Below, piece after piece: positions 26,847 to 37,099 of a stretch of 64,000 nucleotides of DNA. The notes beneath the pieces were generated by a model, which saw only the letters and a program-made list of their open reading frames with translations, ran no database searches and had not been told where the DNA came from. The DNA lies in contig NZ_JANAEZ010000007.1 of assembly GCF_024813435.1 (NCBI RefSeq), forward strand, positions 210,291 to 274,290, written 5' to 3'. The position numbers and the translations under genes were made by a program. The DNA comes from Cognataquiflexum gelatinilyticum. Lineage in GTDB: Bacteria > Bacteroidota > Bacteroidia > Cytophagales > Cyclobacteriaceae. The first letter of the stretch is position 1. Each line of letters starts with the position of its first letter.

Positions 26847-27326
26847 TTATTTGCGATAAAAAGTGATTGGACCGGTGCACTGAGCAAAGGGAGGGCATGG
26901 AAAATCCAACACCAATTGAGACTTTCTTTCTTTTAGAGATATTGTTATTTCTGTTTCCCTGTTCCAGTCTCCTCCGACAAGTTTATCCATTCCAGTATAC
27001 CAAACCGTACTTTCTTCAGGAATTGTTAAAAACTCTTTTTCTTCAAGAGATAGCTTATTCCCTGCCAATGAATACGTTCCGCTAGTGAGAGAATTATATC
27101 CAAAATCAATGTTGGAATCCTGTTGTCTTGCGGTCACCCTATGTTCAAATGTGCCGTCTTCATTGAATTCATATGCTTGAACTAAAAAGAGTTCTGATTC
27201 CTCCCAATAGGAACTCAGTTCCCATGTTCCATGAAGATTTTCTTGGCTAAAATCGTTGTCATCCATATTACAGGAAAATGTAAAACAGAGGATAGTAGCT
27301 ATAACAAGTGAAGATGATAATTTCAT
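26847..27326 (-). CDS. Lipocalin-like lipoprotein, tandem paralogue 1
   Basis: 159 residues with lipobox CFTFSCNMDDND (Cys at about residue 19). The mature part, LHGTWELSSYWEESELF, GTYSLAGNKLSL and STVWYTGMDKLVGGDWNRE, aligns over its whole length with the next gene downstream, 26 bp away on the same strand. The two form a tandem duplicate, probably one transcript. No residues suggest catalysis; ligand binding or surface display are possible. Confidence 0.78.
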   Translation of the reverse strand: MKLSSSLVIATILCFTFSCNMDDNDFSQENLHGTWELSSYWEESELFLVQAYEFNEDGTFEHRVTARQQDSNIDFGYNSLTSGTYSLAGNKLSLEEKEFLTIPEESTVWYTGMDKLVGGDWNRETEITISLKERKSQLVLDFPCPPFAQCTGPITFYRK

Positions 27327-27470
27327 AGGTTTTAAAAGTTATGGTTTTTTGTAAGGACGTAGTCAATTAAAAGGATGTCCTGATTGAAGTTCATTTTTTT
27401 GAAAATGCTTATATAGAGCGGTTTGCAAGATGGCATCATTGAGTTTTTACCAAAATTTTTAAATGTAAAA

Positions 27471-27503
27471 AACCAAAAAGAGCAGGCCACCGACCTGCTC
27501 TTT
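27471..27503 (-). terminator. Terminator of the gltB-gltD operon
   Basis: A 10-bp perfect stem AAAGAGCAGG / CCTGCTCTTT with loop CCACCGA. On the minus strand it is followed by a T-rich tract, and it lies about 90 bp after the gltD stop codon. Confidence 0.85.
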
Positions 27504-27591
27504 CTGATTAGATTGCTAAAAAATCATAACAATCACAAACTAAACTTATTATCACGCTTACTCTTATTTTAGGCTTATTGCTTCATTAGGT

Positions 27592-29064
27592 TCAATTGTG
27601 GATATGTTGTTCCACTTCGTAATATCCCTCGTCTTTTCTTGGCAATGCCGAACTTCCTTGAAGGAATTCATCTACTTTGAATGCTGCTTCACGGCCTTCG
27701 GAAATCGCCCAAACCACCAAAGATTGGCCTCTTCTCATGTCTCCTGCGAGGAATACTTTTTTGTTTGTGCTTTGATAGTCTTTCGATTTTGGTAGTGAAT
27801 TGTCAAAGGTTTGTACACCAAAAGCTTCCAATAATCCATTCTGAGCAGGTCCGGCATAGCCGATTGCGATAAATGCCAGGTCGCATGGAACGGTCCTGCT
27901 TGTGCCAGGAATTTCCACAAACTGCATCCTGCCGTTTTGCTCTTTCCATTCCAGATCTACCAATACCAACCCTGTGACTTCTCCTTTTTCATTGCCGACA
28001 AACTCCTTTGTCAACACAGAAAATACCCGATCTGCACCTTCTTCGTGAGAACTTGAGGTCTTCAAAGTCATAGGCCATTCCGGCCAAGGATTGAGTACAG
28101 TTCTTTGTTTTGGAGGTTTGGGCAGCAATTCCAATTGGGTAATGCTGGCAGCGCCATGCCTGTTGGAAGTGCCGATACAGTCACTGCCCGTGTCTCCGCC
28201 TCCGATGACTAGGACGTGCTTTCCTTCTGCCGAAATCGGATTTGAGGGAATTTCTCCTGCTATTACCTGATTTTGTTTACCAAGAAATTCCATAGCAAAA
28301 TGGACACCTTTAAGGTCAGATCCTTTGATTTTCAGTTCACGGGGTTGCTGTGCCCCGGTGGATAATACCACTGCATCAAAGTTTCTCAAAATGTTTTCCG
28401 CTTTGATATTGAACCCCACTTCTGTGTCTGTTGAGAATATGACACCTTCTTTTTCCATGATTTCTACCCTTCGGTCAATGACCCATTTCTCGAGCTTGAA
28501 ATCAGGGATACCGTAACGTAGTAATCCTCCGACTTTTTTGTCTTTTTCGAAAAGAGTGACTTCATGCCCGGCCTGATTGAGTTGGTCCGCGGCTGCCAAT
28601 CCTGCAGGGCCCGAACCGATCACTGCTACCTTAAAACCTGTTTTTAAGGATGGCATCTTTGGCTTGACAAAGCCAAGCTCATAGGCTTTTTCCGCGATGT
28701 TTTTTTCGATGAGTTCAATGGCCACCGGATCTTTGTTGATGCCAAGGACACAAGAACCCTCACATGGCGCAGGACAAATCCTGCCTGTAAACTCAGGAAA
28801 GTTGTTTGTACTTCTCAAAATTTGAAAAGCTTCTTCCCATTCATTCCTATATACCGCGTCATTGAAATCCGGGATGATATTTCCTAAAGGACAACCCTGA
28901 TGACAAAAAGGTATTCCGCAATCCATACACCTTGCTGCTTGATGGTTGAGTTTTTCCCCATCAAAAGGCTTATATATTTCTTTATAGTCGTGAATTCTTT
29001 CTTCAGGATTTCTGGTTTCCGGAAGTTCTCTTTTAAATAAAATAAATCCCTCTTTAGCTCCCAT
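27592..29064 (-). CDS. gltD: Glutamate synthase (NADPH) small subunit
   Basis: 490 residues. It oxidises NADPH with FAD and passes electrons through iron-sulfur centres to GltB. The N-terminal cysteines are arranged as CMDCGIPFCHQGCPLGN (about residues 41-57) and RICPAPCEGSC (about 94-104), the two [4Fe-4S] sites. The FAD fold is VAVIGSGPAGLAAADQL (about 147-163) and the NADPH fold is HVLVIGGGDTGSDCIG (about 288-303). The C-terminal VFLAGDMRRGQSLVVWAISEG is the second FAD motif. The start is one base past the gltB stop, so the two are translated from one message. Confidence 0.97.
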   Translation of the reverse strand: MGAKEGFILFKRELPETRNPEERIHDYKEIYKPFDGEKLNHQAARCMDCGIPFCHQGCPLGNIIPDFNDAVYRNEWEEAFQILRSTNNFPEFTGRICPAPCEGSCVLGINKDPVAIELIEKNIAEKAYELGFVKPKMPSLKTGFKVAVIGSGPAGLAAADQLNQAGHEVTLFEKDKKVGGLLRYGIPDFKLEKWVIDRRVEIMEKEGVIFSTDTEVGFNIKAENILRNFDAVVLSTGAQQPRELKIKGSDLKGVHFAMEFLGKQNQVIAGEIPSNPISAEGKHVLVIGGGDTGSDCIGTSNRHGAASITQLELLPKPPKQRTVLNPWPEWPMTLKTSSSHEEGADRVFSVLTKEFVGNEKGEVTGLVLVDLEWKEQNGRMQFVEIPGTSRTVPCDLAFIAIGYAGPAQNGLLEAFGVQTFDNSLPKSKDYQSTNKKVFLAGDMRRGQSLVVWAISEGREAAFKVDEFLQGSSALPRKDEGYYEVEQHIHN

Positions 29065-29065
29065 C

Positions 29066-32000
29066 TTACACCAATGTTGTTGATTTTTCCAATGCTCTTT
29101 TTCTCAAAACTTCTTTGTAATCCCTCGGAATCACTTTGATAAAACGTTCCCTGTATTCATCCCAATTGTCGAGATATTCAAGTGCCAATTGACTATTGGT
29201 TAATGATAAGTGTTTGTTTAGCTGTTCTTTGATAGTTACAAAATCGTCTTCGTTAAGCGGGTCCAAATCCACCATTTCCTGATTGATCAGGTGGATATAA
29301 TCCTTGAGGATGTATGCGATACCCCCGCTCATCCCTGCGCCAAAGTTTCTTCCGATTTCACCTAGATTGATTACGAGACCTCCTGTCATGTATTCACAGC
29401 CATGGTCTCCAATTCCTTCGATTACAGCTTTTACTCCGGAGTTTCTTACACAGAATCTTTCGCCTCCTTTTCCATTGATATATGCTTCTCCTGAAGTAGC
29501 ACCGTAAAACGCCACGTTTCCGATAATGATGTTTTCATGTGCAAGGAAGTTGGCATTGCGGCTAGGATAGATGATCAATTTTCCACCCGAAAGTCCTTTT
29601 CCGAAGTAATCGTTGGATTCTCCCTCTAGCTCAAAAGTCACGCCTTTTGTCAGAAAACCTCCGAATGTCTGTCCTGCTGATCCTGAGAAATTGAAATGAA
29701 TGGTATCTTCGGGCAAACCGGGACTACCATAAATTTTCGAAATCTCGTTGGAAAGCATGGCACCCACGGTCCTATCAATGTTGTTGATCTTGAAGGTGCC
29801 AATCACAGGGCTTGCCTGTTCCAAAGCTGGAATTGCAGCTTGTATCAATTGTCTGTCCAAGACATTTTTCAAATCAAATTCCTGATCGATCTGCTTATGG
29901 ATCCCCACATGATCAGGTACTTCTACCTTATGGAAAATCGGACTCAAGTCTATTTTGTCCCATTTCCAGTGGTTCATGTGTCCTGTTGCTTTGAGTACAT
30001 CGCTTTGTCCGACCATCTCAGATATGGTGCTAAATCCAAGAGAGGCCATGATTTCTCTTAGGTCCTGTGCCAAAAACATGAAGTAATTGACGACATGGTC
30101 AGGATTTCCGGTAAAGAGTTTTCTCAGTTCAGGATCTTGTGTTGCCACGCCCACAGGGCAAGTATTTAAATGGCATTTACGCATCATGATACAGCCTTCC
30201 ACTACCAACGCTCCTGTGGAAATACCCCATTCTTCAGCCCCCAACAATGTCGCAATGGCTATATCCCTTCCTGTTCTCAACTGACCGTCTGTCTGCAATA
30301 CCACACGGCTACGTAAATTATTTTTGACTAAAGTCTGATGGGCCTCAGACAATCCAAGTTCCCAAGGCAATCCCGCATGACGGATCGAACTCAAAGGAGA
30401 GGCGCCTGTGCCTCCATCTGCACCTGAAATCAAAATCACATCGGACATCGCTTTGGCGACACCTGCAGCCACGGTTCCGACTCCTGCTTGCGATACAAGC
30501 TTGACATTGATACGTGCTTTTCTGTTTGCATTTTTCAGGTCAAAGATCAACTGTGCCAAATCCTCGATGGAATAGATGTCATGGTGCGGTGGTGGAGAAA
30601 TCAACCCAACTCCAGGAGTGGAGTGCCTTACCCTTCCGATCCATTCATCTACTTTATGTCCGGGAAGCTGTCCGCCTTCCCCGGGTTTTGCTCCCTGAGC
30701 CATTTTGATCTGAAGCTCAGCGGCATTGGTCAGGTAATTACTCGTGACGCCAAATCTTCCTGAGGCTACCTGCTTGATGGCAGACCTTTCCCAATCACCG
30801 TTTTCTTTTTTCTCAAACCGGATTTCATCTTCTCCTCCCTCACCGCTGTTGCTTTTTGCCCCTATTCTATTCATAGCGATAGCCAAAGTAGAATGGGCTT
30901 CATGCGAAATCGATCCGAATGACATCGCGCCGGTTGCAAATCGCTTCAGGATGGATTCAACGGGTTCAACTTCTTCTATCGGAATTGAAATCCTTTTCTT
31001 AAATTCAAATAACCCCCTAAGAGTCAAAGCGTCTTTGGTCTGCTCATTGATTTTCTGGGCAAATTTCTTGTACATGCCATAATCATTCAGCTTGGTTGAC
31101 TTCTGTAACAGGTGGATGGTTTCAGGATTGAACATGTGCTTTTCACCCCTTCTTTTCCACTGATACACACCCCCAGTTTCCAAAATCGGACTTTCAGTTT
31201 CATAGGCAGCATGGTGACGGATGAGAACTTCTTCCGCCAATTCATCAAATGAAATCCCTGAAATCCTGCTTACTGTTCCTTTAAAACACCTGTCAATAAC
31301 TTCTGGGCCAAGGCCGATGGCTTCAAAGATCTGCGAACCTTGGTAAGACTGTAAAGTGCTGATTCCCATTTTTGAAAGGACTTTCAAAAGTCCGCTCCCA
31401 ACCGCTTTTTGGAAATTATAGAAAAGCTGGTTTTGTGGGATATCTTTGGCAAATGCTCCCTTTTCATTCAGATGAATGAGGGATTCCAAAGCCAAATATG
31501 GATTTATCGCCGAAGCTCCATATCCGATTACCGTTGCAAAATGATGTGTTTCGCGGATGTCTCCTGCTTCCACCACCAAACCTGCACGGGTTCTGAGTTT
31601 CTTTTTTACCAAGTGGTGGTGTACAGCACCGATTGCAAGCAAAGTTGGAATTGGCGCTTTGGAATCAGTACTGTTTCGGTCAGAAATAATGATGATATTT
31701 TTACCAGCATATATCGCTCCTTCGGCTTCTTTGCAGAGCTGATTCAAAGCCTCAAGTAACCTGCCCGGCTGATGATCAGTTTCAAAATGCCCATACAGAG
31801 TAACAGTCCGGTATCCCTGATCTTCAAGGTGTTTGATCTTTTCTAAGTCTTCGTTGAGTAAGACAGGTTGGGAAATGTGGATCTGTCTTGTATGCCGTGG
31901 ACTTTCTGCTAGGATATTGTGGCTTTCTCCGATTCTGGTAAACAATGACATAACCAATCTCTCTCTGATCGGATCGATCGGAGGGTTACTGACTTGAGCA

Positions 32001-33556
32001 AACAGCTGCTTGAAATAATTGGAGATATGCTGACTTTGTTTGGAAAGCACTGCCAAAGGCGTATCGGCTCCCATTGAACCCACCGCCTCATATCCCGCCT
32101 CACCCATTGGGGATAAGATCACTTTCAGTTCCTCAGAGGTGTAACCAAATATCGTCTGTCTTTTTTTGATTTCATTTGTGGTATATGGATACTCCAATTT
32201 AACTGGATCCGGCATCATTCTGAGTTTTAGACGCTCTTCTCTTACCCAAGCTTCATAAGGTTTGTTGTCGCAGACAGTGGATTTGATTTCATCATCAAAC
32301 GAGATTTTTCCTTTTTCAAGGTCCGCCCAAAGCATTCTTCCGGGGCTGATTCTTCCTTTTTCCTTGATTGTAGCTTCACGGATTGGCAAAGCTCCAGCTT
32401 CTGAAGAAAGAATTAACCTGTCATCATTGGTGATAAAATACCGGAGAGGTCTCAGACCGTTTCTGTCCAAAGTCGCTCCAAGAGATTTTCCATCCGTAAA
32501 CAATAGCGCAGCCGGCCCATCCCAAGGTTCCATCAATGAAGCATGGAATTTATAGAATGCCTTGCGGTCTTTGTCCATCATTTGATTGTCCTGCCAAGCC
32601 TCAGGCACCATCATCATCATCACATGGGGAAGGGTTCTACCGCTCAAAGTCAGCAATTCCACCATGGCATCAAGGTTGGCACTATCCGAATTTTTCTTAT
32701 TGGTGATAGGCATCAACTTTGAAAGTTCATCGTCGCTGAAGAAGATTGAGCGCATCAAAGTCTCTTTAGACTTCATCTTATTGAGGTTTCCCCGAATGGT
32801 GTTTATCTCCCCATTGTGGGAGAGGTATCTGAATGGTTGTGCCAATCTCCAGTTTGGGAAAGTATTGGTCGAAAACCTAGAATGGACGATTGCCAATCCG
32901 GAAGTAATGTTTTTGTTTTGGAGGTCTTTGTAAAATGGAAGGACTTGGTCCGTTCTCAACTGACCTTTATAGATCAATGTAAATGCAGAAAAACTTGCAA
33001 AATAAAATGCTGAATTGACTCCGGGAATAGAAAGATTGATTGTCTTCGAGGAATAATTTCTCAGAACATATAGTTTTCGCTCCAGGTCTAATCCCTTGAG
33101 CCCGTTTTTGTGAGTGACAAAAACCATCTCAATATTTGGCATCACATCTAAAGCACCTGAACCCGGTACGGTTTCATCTACAGGTACATTCCTATATCCG
33201 ATAAGGTTGAAACCCAATTCATCTATGATTTGGTTAAGCTGCTCTTTGGATTTTTTGTAAAGCTGTCTGTTTTTTGGGAAAAAGGTCATGCCGACACCAT
33301 AGCTTCCCTGTTCAGGCAATTGAAAACCTGCTCTTGCTGTTACTTCTCTGAGAAAAGAATGGGGGATTTGTATTAAAATGCCTGCCCCATCTCCTGTTTT
33401 TGGATCACTTCCCCGACCGCCTCTATGTTCCATGTTGCTTAGCATGAAGAGCGCATCACTGATTGTCTCATGGCTTTTTGTCCCCTTGACATTCACTACA
33501 GCTCCTATACCGCAGGAATCATGTTCGAATTCCTCATGATAAAGTCCGTTATTCAT
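29066..33556 (-). CDS. gltB: Glutamate synthase large subunit
   Basis: 1496 residues, full length. It combines glutamine and 2-oxoglutarate to two glutamates. The amidotransferase catalytic Cys is Cys15 in HDSCGIGAVV, so a short propeptide of 14 residues should be removed. The central and FMN-binding domains follow (SGADGGTGASPLSSIRHAG near residue 1040), then the [3Fe-4S] site MMRKCHLNTCPVGVATQD (about 1110-1127). The C-terminal GXGXG beta-helix is seen in GGLVINLGEIGRNFGAGMSGG. Upstream is a 405-bp gene-free region that should hold the promoter and nitrogen control. Confidence 0.97.
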   Translation of the reverse strand: MNNGLYHEEFEHDSCGIGAVVNVKGTKSHETISDALFMLSNMEHRGGRGSDPKTGDGAGILIQIPHSFLREVTARAGFQLPEQGSYGVGMTFFPKNRQLYKKSKEQLNQIIDELGFNLIGYRNVPVDETVPGSGALDVMPNIEMVFVTHKNGLKGLDLERKLYVLRNYSSKTINLSIPGVNSAFYFASFSAFTLIYKGQLRTDQVLPFYKDLQNKNITSGLAIVHSRFSTNTFPNWRLAQPFRYLSHNGEINTIRGNLNKMKSKETLMRSIFFSDDELSKLMPITNKKNSDSANLDAMVELLTLSGRTLPHVMMMMVPEAWQDNQMMDKDRKAFYKFHASLMEPWDGPAALLFTDGKSLGATLDRNGLRPLRYFITNDDRLILSSEAGALPIREATIKEKGRISPGRMLWADLEKGKISFDDEIKSTVCDNKPYEAWVREERLKLRMMPDPVKLEYPYTTNEIKKRQTIFGYTSEELKVILSPMGEAGYEAVGSMGADTPLAVLSKQSQHISNYFKQLFAQVSNPPIDPIRERLVMSLFTRIGESHNILAESPRHTRQIHISQPVLLNEDLEKIKHLEDQGYRTVTLYGHFETDHQPGRLLEALNQLCKEAEGAIYAGKNIIIISDRNSTDSKAPIPTLLAIGAVHHHLVKKKLRTRAGLVVEAGDIRETHHFATVIGYGASAINPYLALESLIHLNEKGAFAKDIPQNQLFYNFQKAVGSGLLKVLSKMGISTLQSYQGSQIFEAIGLGPEVIDRCFKGTVSRISGISFDELAEEVLIRHHAAYETESPILETGGVYQWKRRGEKHMFNPETIHLLQKSTKLNDYGMYKKFAQKINEQTKDALTLRGLFEFKKRISIPIEEVEPVESILKRFATGAMSFGSISHEAHSTLAIAMNRIGAKSNSGEGGEDEIRFEKKENGDWERSAIKQVASGRFGVTSNYLTNAAELQIKMAQGAKPGEGGQLPGHKVDEWIGRVRHSTPGVGLISPPPHHDIYSIEDLAQLIFDLKNANRKARINVKLVSQAGVGTVAAGVAKAMSDVILISGADGGTGASPLSSIRHAGLPWELGLSEAHQTLVKNNLRSRVVLQTDGQLRTGRDIAIATLLGAEEWGISTGALVVEGCIMMRKCHLNTCPVGVATQDPELRKLFTGNPDHVVNYFMFLAQDLREIMASLGFSTISEMVGQSDVLKATGHMNHWKWDKIDLSPIFHKVEVPDHVGIHKQIDQEFDLKNVLDRQLIQAAIPALEQASPVIGTFKINNIDRTVGAMLSNEISKIYGSPGLPEDTIHFNFSGSAGQTFGGFLTKGVTFELEGESNDYFGKGLSGGKLIIYPSRNANFLAHENIIIGNVAFYGATSGEAYINGKGGERFCVRNSGVKAVIEGIGDHGCEYMTGGLVINLGEIGRNFGAGMSGGIAYILKDYIHLINQEMVDLDPLNEDDFVTIKEQLNKHLSLTNSQLALEYLDNWDEYRERFIKVIPRDYKEVLRKRALEKSTTLV

Positions 33557-33961
33557 TATAATCAGGTTTAATAGGTTTAAGAAATAGTTGCGAATATTAC
33601 AAAAAATTTTGTATTTTTTAAAATTGAGGCAACGAAACGGGCTTTATAATACATAGTTTGTACTTAAATGAAGCATTGTTTACACTTTGCAAAAATTATA
33701 ATTTGATAAAAAATTAAATCTTATTTTTCTAAAATAACAAAAATTATCCGGAAGTAAGTGTCTTTTTTACCCCAAATCTCAAAAAATTCAGGAGATATTT
33801 GGAATTTTGGTTAATTTCCAAAAAAGTGAAATTTTTTTTAAATTTTTTATATCGTAAAAAATAGAAGTGAATCCAGTAAAAATCATGGAATGGTTAATGT
33901 GAAGAATAAAAATAAATGTTTATAAAATTTATCAGAATAATATTCTGTTAAAAAAATTACA
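33557..33961. other. AT-rich gene-free region between gltB and gldE
   Basis: 405 bp, strongly AT-rich, between the gltB start and the gldE stop on the same strand. It should carry the gltBD promoter and the gldE terminator. I saw no open frame of note, no tRNA, no clear hairpin and no TAnnTTTG box on the minus strand. In Flavobacterium gldD lies beside gldE; there is no gldD here. Confidence 0.5.
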
Positions 33962-35311
33962 TTAATCTACATTGTGACCACCATTCTCCTTTTCATTGCC
34001 AAGAATCCTGACTTTCACCTTCTTTATCTTTTTGGTGTCCACTGCCAAGATGGTAAATTCAAATTGTTCAAAGGTTATCTTAGTACCGTTTTTGGGAAAA
34101 CTCGAATTGATTTCCAACAAGAGCCCACCCAAAGATTCGCTTTCTCCTTTGACTTCATCAAACATCTGTTGGTCCAATTCCAGTTTTTTGCAGAAGTCGT
34201 TTAATGAAATTTTTCCTTCGAAAATAAATGTGGAAGGGTCAATTTCTTTGAAATAATAATCCTCTACATCATCAAATTCATCATTGATTTCGCCTATGAT
34301 TTCTTCAATTAGGTCTTCCAAAGTCACTAGCCCGGAAGTTCCCCCATATTCGTCTACGACAATAGCCATGTGGACTCGTTTCTTCTGAAAATCCTTCAGA
34401 AGGGTATCCACTTTTTTGTTTTCAGGTACAAAAAAGCCTTTGCGTATCAATGCATGCCATTCAAAATTTTCATCCTGATCGATGTGGGGAAGTAGGTCTT
34501 TGATGTAAAGAATCCCTTCTACATTGTCAATCGTCTCCCTGTAAACAGGAATTCTAGAATAGCCGCTTTTGTTGATTCTATCCATCAATTCATGGAAATC
34601 CATATCGATTTCAATGGCTGTGATGTCCATTCTCGACTGCATCACTTGTTTGACCGATAATGTCCCAAAGTTTACGATACCCTTTAAGATGTCTTTTTCT
34701 TCATCAGATGTGTCTTCTGTGGTGATTTCCAGAGCCTGATTAAGTTCATCCACTGACAAAGAATATCCTTTCCTGACGATTCTTTTTTCGACAACGTTGC
34801 TGATTGCCATCAAAAAGGCAGATACCGGACGCAGCACAACTGAAAAAAAGTGAATGTATGGGGCCATCAAGAGAGAAAACTCTATTTTGGCTTTGGTGGC
34901 ATAAACTTTTGGAACGATTTCTCCGAAAAAAACAATGGCAAAAGTTACGCCGATTGTCTGAACCAAGATGACGATTATTCCTGTAGCATTGTGTCCAAAA
35001 AACTTCCAAGCCACAAAAGTTGTCAAGGTTACGATTCCGATATTGATAAGATTGTTGAGAATCAGGATCGTGCTTAAAAGTTTTTTGGGGGATTCAACAA
35101 GAAGAATCGCTTTGGTAGCTCTTGGATCTGCTTTCTCGTCGAAAGACGCGATATCATCCGAATTCAAAGAAAAAAATGCCACCTCTGAGCCTGAAACCAA
35201 CCCTGAGGCGATTAAAAGCAAAATAAAAGTCAATGAATTAAACAAAATGTAACCGGCTGAAACCTCGACGATTTCAGCCAGTAATATAAGACTCGGGTAG
35301 GGGTCGTCCAT
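33962..35311 (-). CDS. gldE: Gliding motility-associated protein GldE (CNNM/CorC-type)
   Basis: 449 residues. After an N-terminal helix, a CNNM/DUF21 membrane domain with about three or four helices spans residues 20-190 (FILLLIASGLVSGSEVAFFSL). Two CBS domains follow (IPVYRETIDNVEGILYIKDL and VHMAIVVDEYGGTSGLVTLEDL), then a CorC/HlyC-type C-terminal domain (SLNDFCKKLELD). GldE was found in Flavobacterium as a partner of the GldD lipoprotein in gliding; related proteins handle Mg2+/Co2+ transport. Upstream genes ssb and mutY are in the same order as in other Bacteroidetes, which supports the assignment. Confidence 0.88.
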   Translation of the reverse strand: MDDPYPSLILLAEIVEVSAGYILFNSLTFILLLIASGLVSGSEVAFFSLNSDDIASFDEKADPRATKAILLVESPKKLLSTILILNNLINIGIVTLTTFVAWKFFGHNATGIIVILVQTIGVTFAIVFFGEIVPKVYATKAKIEFSLLMAPYIHFFSVVLRPVSAFLMAISNVVEKRIVRKGYSLSVDELNQALEITTEDTSDEEKDILKGIVNFGTLSVKQVMQSRMDITAIEIDMDFHELMDRINKSGYSRIPVYRETIDNVEGILYIKDLLPHIDQDENFEWHALIRKGFFVPENKKVDTLLKDFQKKRVHMAIVVDEYGGTSGLVTLEDLIEEIIGEINDEFDDVEDYYFKEIDPSTFIFEGKISLNDFCKKLELDQQMFDEVKGESESLGGLLLEINSSFPKNGTKITFEQFEFTILAVDTKKIKKVKVRILGNEKENGGHNVD

Positions 35312-35374
35312 TAATTCCAGAATATGATCAATGCAAAATTAATCAAATACTCAGAAATTTTTCAACAATTTGAT

Positions 35375-35818
35375 TTAGAAGGGTAAATCATCATCTTCCA
35401 TTGGAGGTTCGCTCACTGCGGAAGGCTGATTGGAGGAGGAGTTTGAAGTATAACTTGGTGGGCTGGAAGGTGCACCACTGCCTTCAGGTTTGCCTCCGAG
35501 CATAGTAAAACTCAACACCCTGATTTTAGTTCTTTTTCTGTTTTGACCTTGGTCGTCCTGCCATGTATCGGATTTGATTTTTCCTTCTACAAACAGCTGC
35601 ATTCCTTTTTTGAGGTACTGCTCTGCAATACGTGCCTGCCCATCCCAAAGCTCCAAATCATGCCATTCCGTATTTTCAACTCGGTTTCCTGACTTGTCTT
35701 TGTAGGCCTCTGTGGTCGCAAGCCTCAGATTGGCTACCACTTTATCCCCCTCTAAATGCTTTACTTCAGGATCTGCTCCTAAGTTGCCTACCAATATTAC
35801 TTTGTTTACTCCGGCCAT
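35375..35818 (-). CDS. ssb: Single-stranded DNA-binding protein
   Basis: 147 residues. The OB fold starts NKVILVGNLGADPEVKHLEG and contains WHDLELWDGQARIAEQYLKKG and VEGKIKSDTWQDDQG. A Ser/Pro/Gly-rich linker leads to the acidic tip MEDDDLPF, the protein-interaction tail used to recruit repair and replication enzymes. It lies 38 bp after mutY and 63 bp before gldE on one strand, so the three are likely co-transcribed. Confidence 0.97.
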   Translation of the reverse strand: MAGVNKVILVGNLGADPEVKHLEGDKVVANLRLATTEAYKDKSGNRVENTEWHDLELWDGQARIAEQYLKKGMQLFVEGKIKSDTWQDDQGQNRKRTKIRVLSFTMLGGKPEGSGAPSSPPSYTSNSSSNQPSAVSEPPMEDDDLPF

Positions 35819-35856
35819 ATTGTTGTTTGTTTATATTGTTAACGAAAACTTTGTCT

Positions 35857-36945
35857 TTAATTTAATGATAATTTTTGGTCGTCCAAAAACTTCACTATCA
35901 ATCTCGGTTTTCCCAAATCCTCCAGATCTTCAAAGTCTAGGAGTTGATATCCCTTTTGGTCTGTCCATTCCTTTAGTATAGTCTTGCTCTCTTTTTGGAC
36001 AATGACTGTGACAAAGTTGGCAAAAATTCTTTGATGAGTAAGGATGTGTTTGTACCACTTTTCTGATTCATTGACATAGGTTGTCATAAAACCTTGAATT
36101 TCTTCCAAAAAGCCGATTTGTCCCTCACTTTCATTTTGACTCGATAATTCATCCATTGGAAAATCATAGAGCCCCTGCCAGATATCTCCTTCCCCTCTCC
36201 TGCGTACCACTATCTCATTTTCACATAAAATAAAAGCATACCTGAAATACCGTTCCTTGATTTTCAGCTTTTTGATTTTGACAGGAAGGGAACCGACCAA
36301 ATCATTGTTGAATGCAAAGCAACCGGCTTTCATTGGGCATTGATCGCAGTGGGGGTTTTTTGGGACACATTGCAAAGCCCCGAATTCCATGATGGCTTGG
36401 TTAAATTCTGCAGGTTTGTCTTTTGGAATTATTGCATTTGCCAAGGCTTCAAACTCTTTTTTCCCTGTGTTACTTGCAATATCGGTGGCAATACCAAAAT
36501 ACCTTGCCAAAACCCTAAACACGTTTCCATCCACTACCGCAACAGGTTCATTGAAAGCAAAAGATGCAATTGCCGCAGCGGTATAGCTACCTATTCCCTT
36601 CAATTGAAGTAGAGATTGATAGGAGTCAGGAAATATGCCTGAGTGGAAATCCCGGATGTCTTGGGCACAGCGGTGGAGGTTACGTGCCCTGCTGTAATAT
36701 CCCAAGCCCTGCCAAAGTCTCATTACCATTTCCTCTGAAGAATTTGCCAAATCTTCAACATTTGGAAAATTTTCCAAAAATTTTTCAAAATAAGGCAGGC
36801 CTTGGGCCACTCTTGTTTGTTGGAGAATAATTTCAGACAACCAAATGATATATGGGTTATTGGTGTTTCTCCATGGCAAATCACGCTTGTTATGGGGGTA
36901 CCACTCTAATAAAGTATGGACAAACGGATCAGAAATCAAAATCAA
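35857..36945 (-). CDS. mutY: A/G-specific adenine glycosylase MutY
   Basis: 362 residues. It removes adenine mispaired with 8-oxoguanine. The catalytic Glu is in LSEIILQQTRV, the helix-hairpin-helix is LKGIGSYTAAAIASFA with Asp in VAVVDGNVFRV, and the [4Fe-4S] ligands are in CVPKNPHCDQCPMKAGC (about 200-216). The C-terminal NUDIX-like domain recognising 8-oxoG follows (GEGDIWQGLYDFPM). The start is TTG at 36943-36945; no ATG is available before the needed N-terminal helix, so a non-ATG start is likely. It is the first gene of the mutY-ssb-gldE unit. Confidence 0.95.
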   Translation of the reverse strand: MILISDPFVHTLLEWYPHNKRDLPWRNTNNPYIIWLSEIILQQTRVAQGLPYFEKFLENFPNVEDLANSSEEMVMRLWQGLGYYSRARNLHRCAQDIRDFHSGIFPDSYQSLLQLKGIGSYTAAAIASFAFNEPVAVVDGNVFRVLARYFGIATDIASNTGKKEFEALANAIIPKDKPAEFNQAIMEFGALQCVPKNPHCDQCPMKAGCFAFNNDLVGSLPVKIKKLKIKERYFRYAFILCENEIVVRRRGEGDIWQGLYDFPMDELSSQNESEGQIGFLEEIQGFMTTYVNESEKWYKHILTHQRIFANFVTVIVQKESKTILKEWTDQKGYQLLDFEDLEDLGKPRLIVKFLDDQKLSLN

Positions 36946-36997
36946 AGCATTTAAGGTGTTAAGACAATGTTAAACATTTCAATCTAATTTTGGACAT

Positions 36998-37032
36998 TTT
37001 GTTTTTATATTGGAATGCTTCCTTTAAATTTG
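36998..37032 (+). promoter_or_regulatory. Candidate Bacteroidetes promoter of the HU gene
   Basis: TTTG at 36998-37001 and TAAATTTG at 37025-37032, separated by 23 bp, match the -33 TTTG and -7 TAnnTTTG elements of the primary sigma factor. Transcription would start near 37039, about 60 bp before the GTG start. Confidence 0.45.
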
Positions 37033-37099
37033 CAGTCCCAAAAATAGTTGGTTAATAGGTCGTTAAGCTTATTCCGTAATAAATTAAATTCATTAAACA

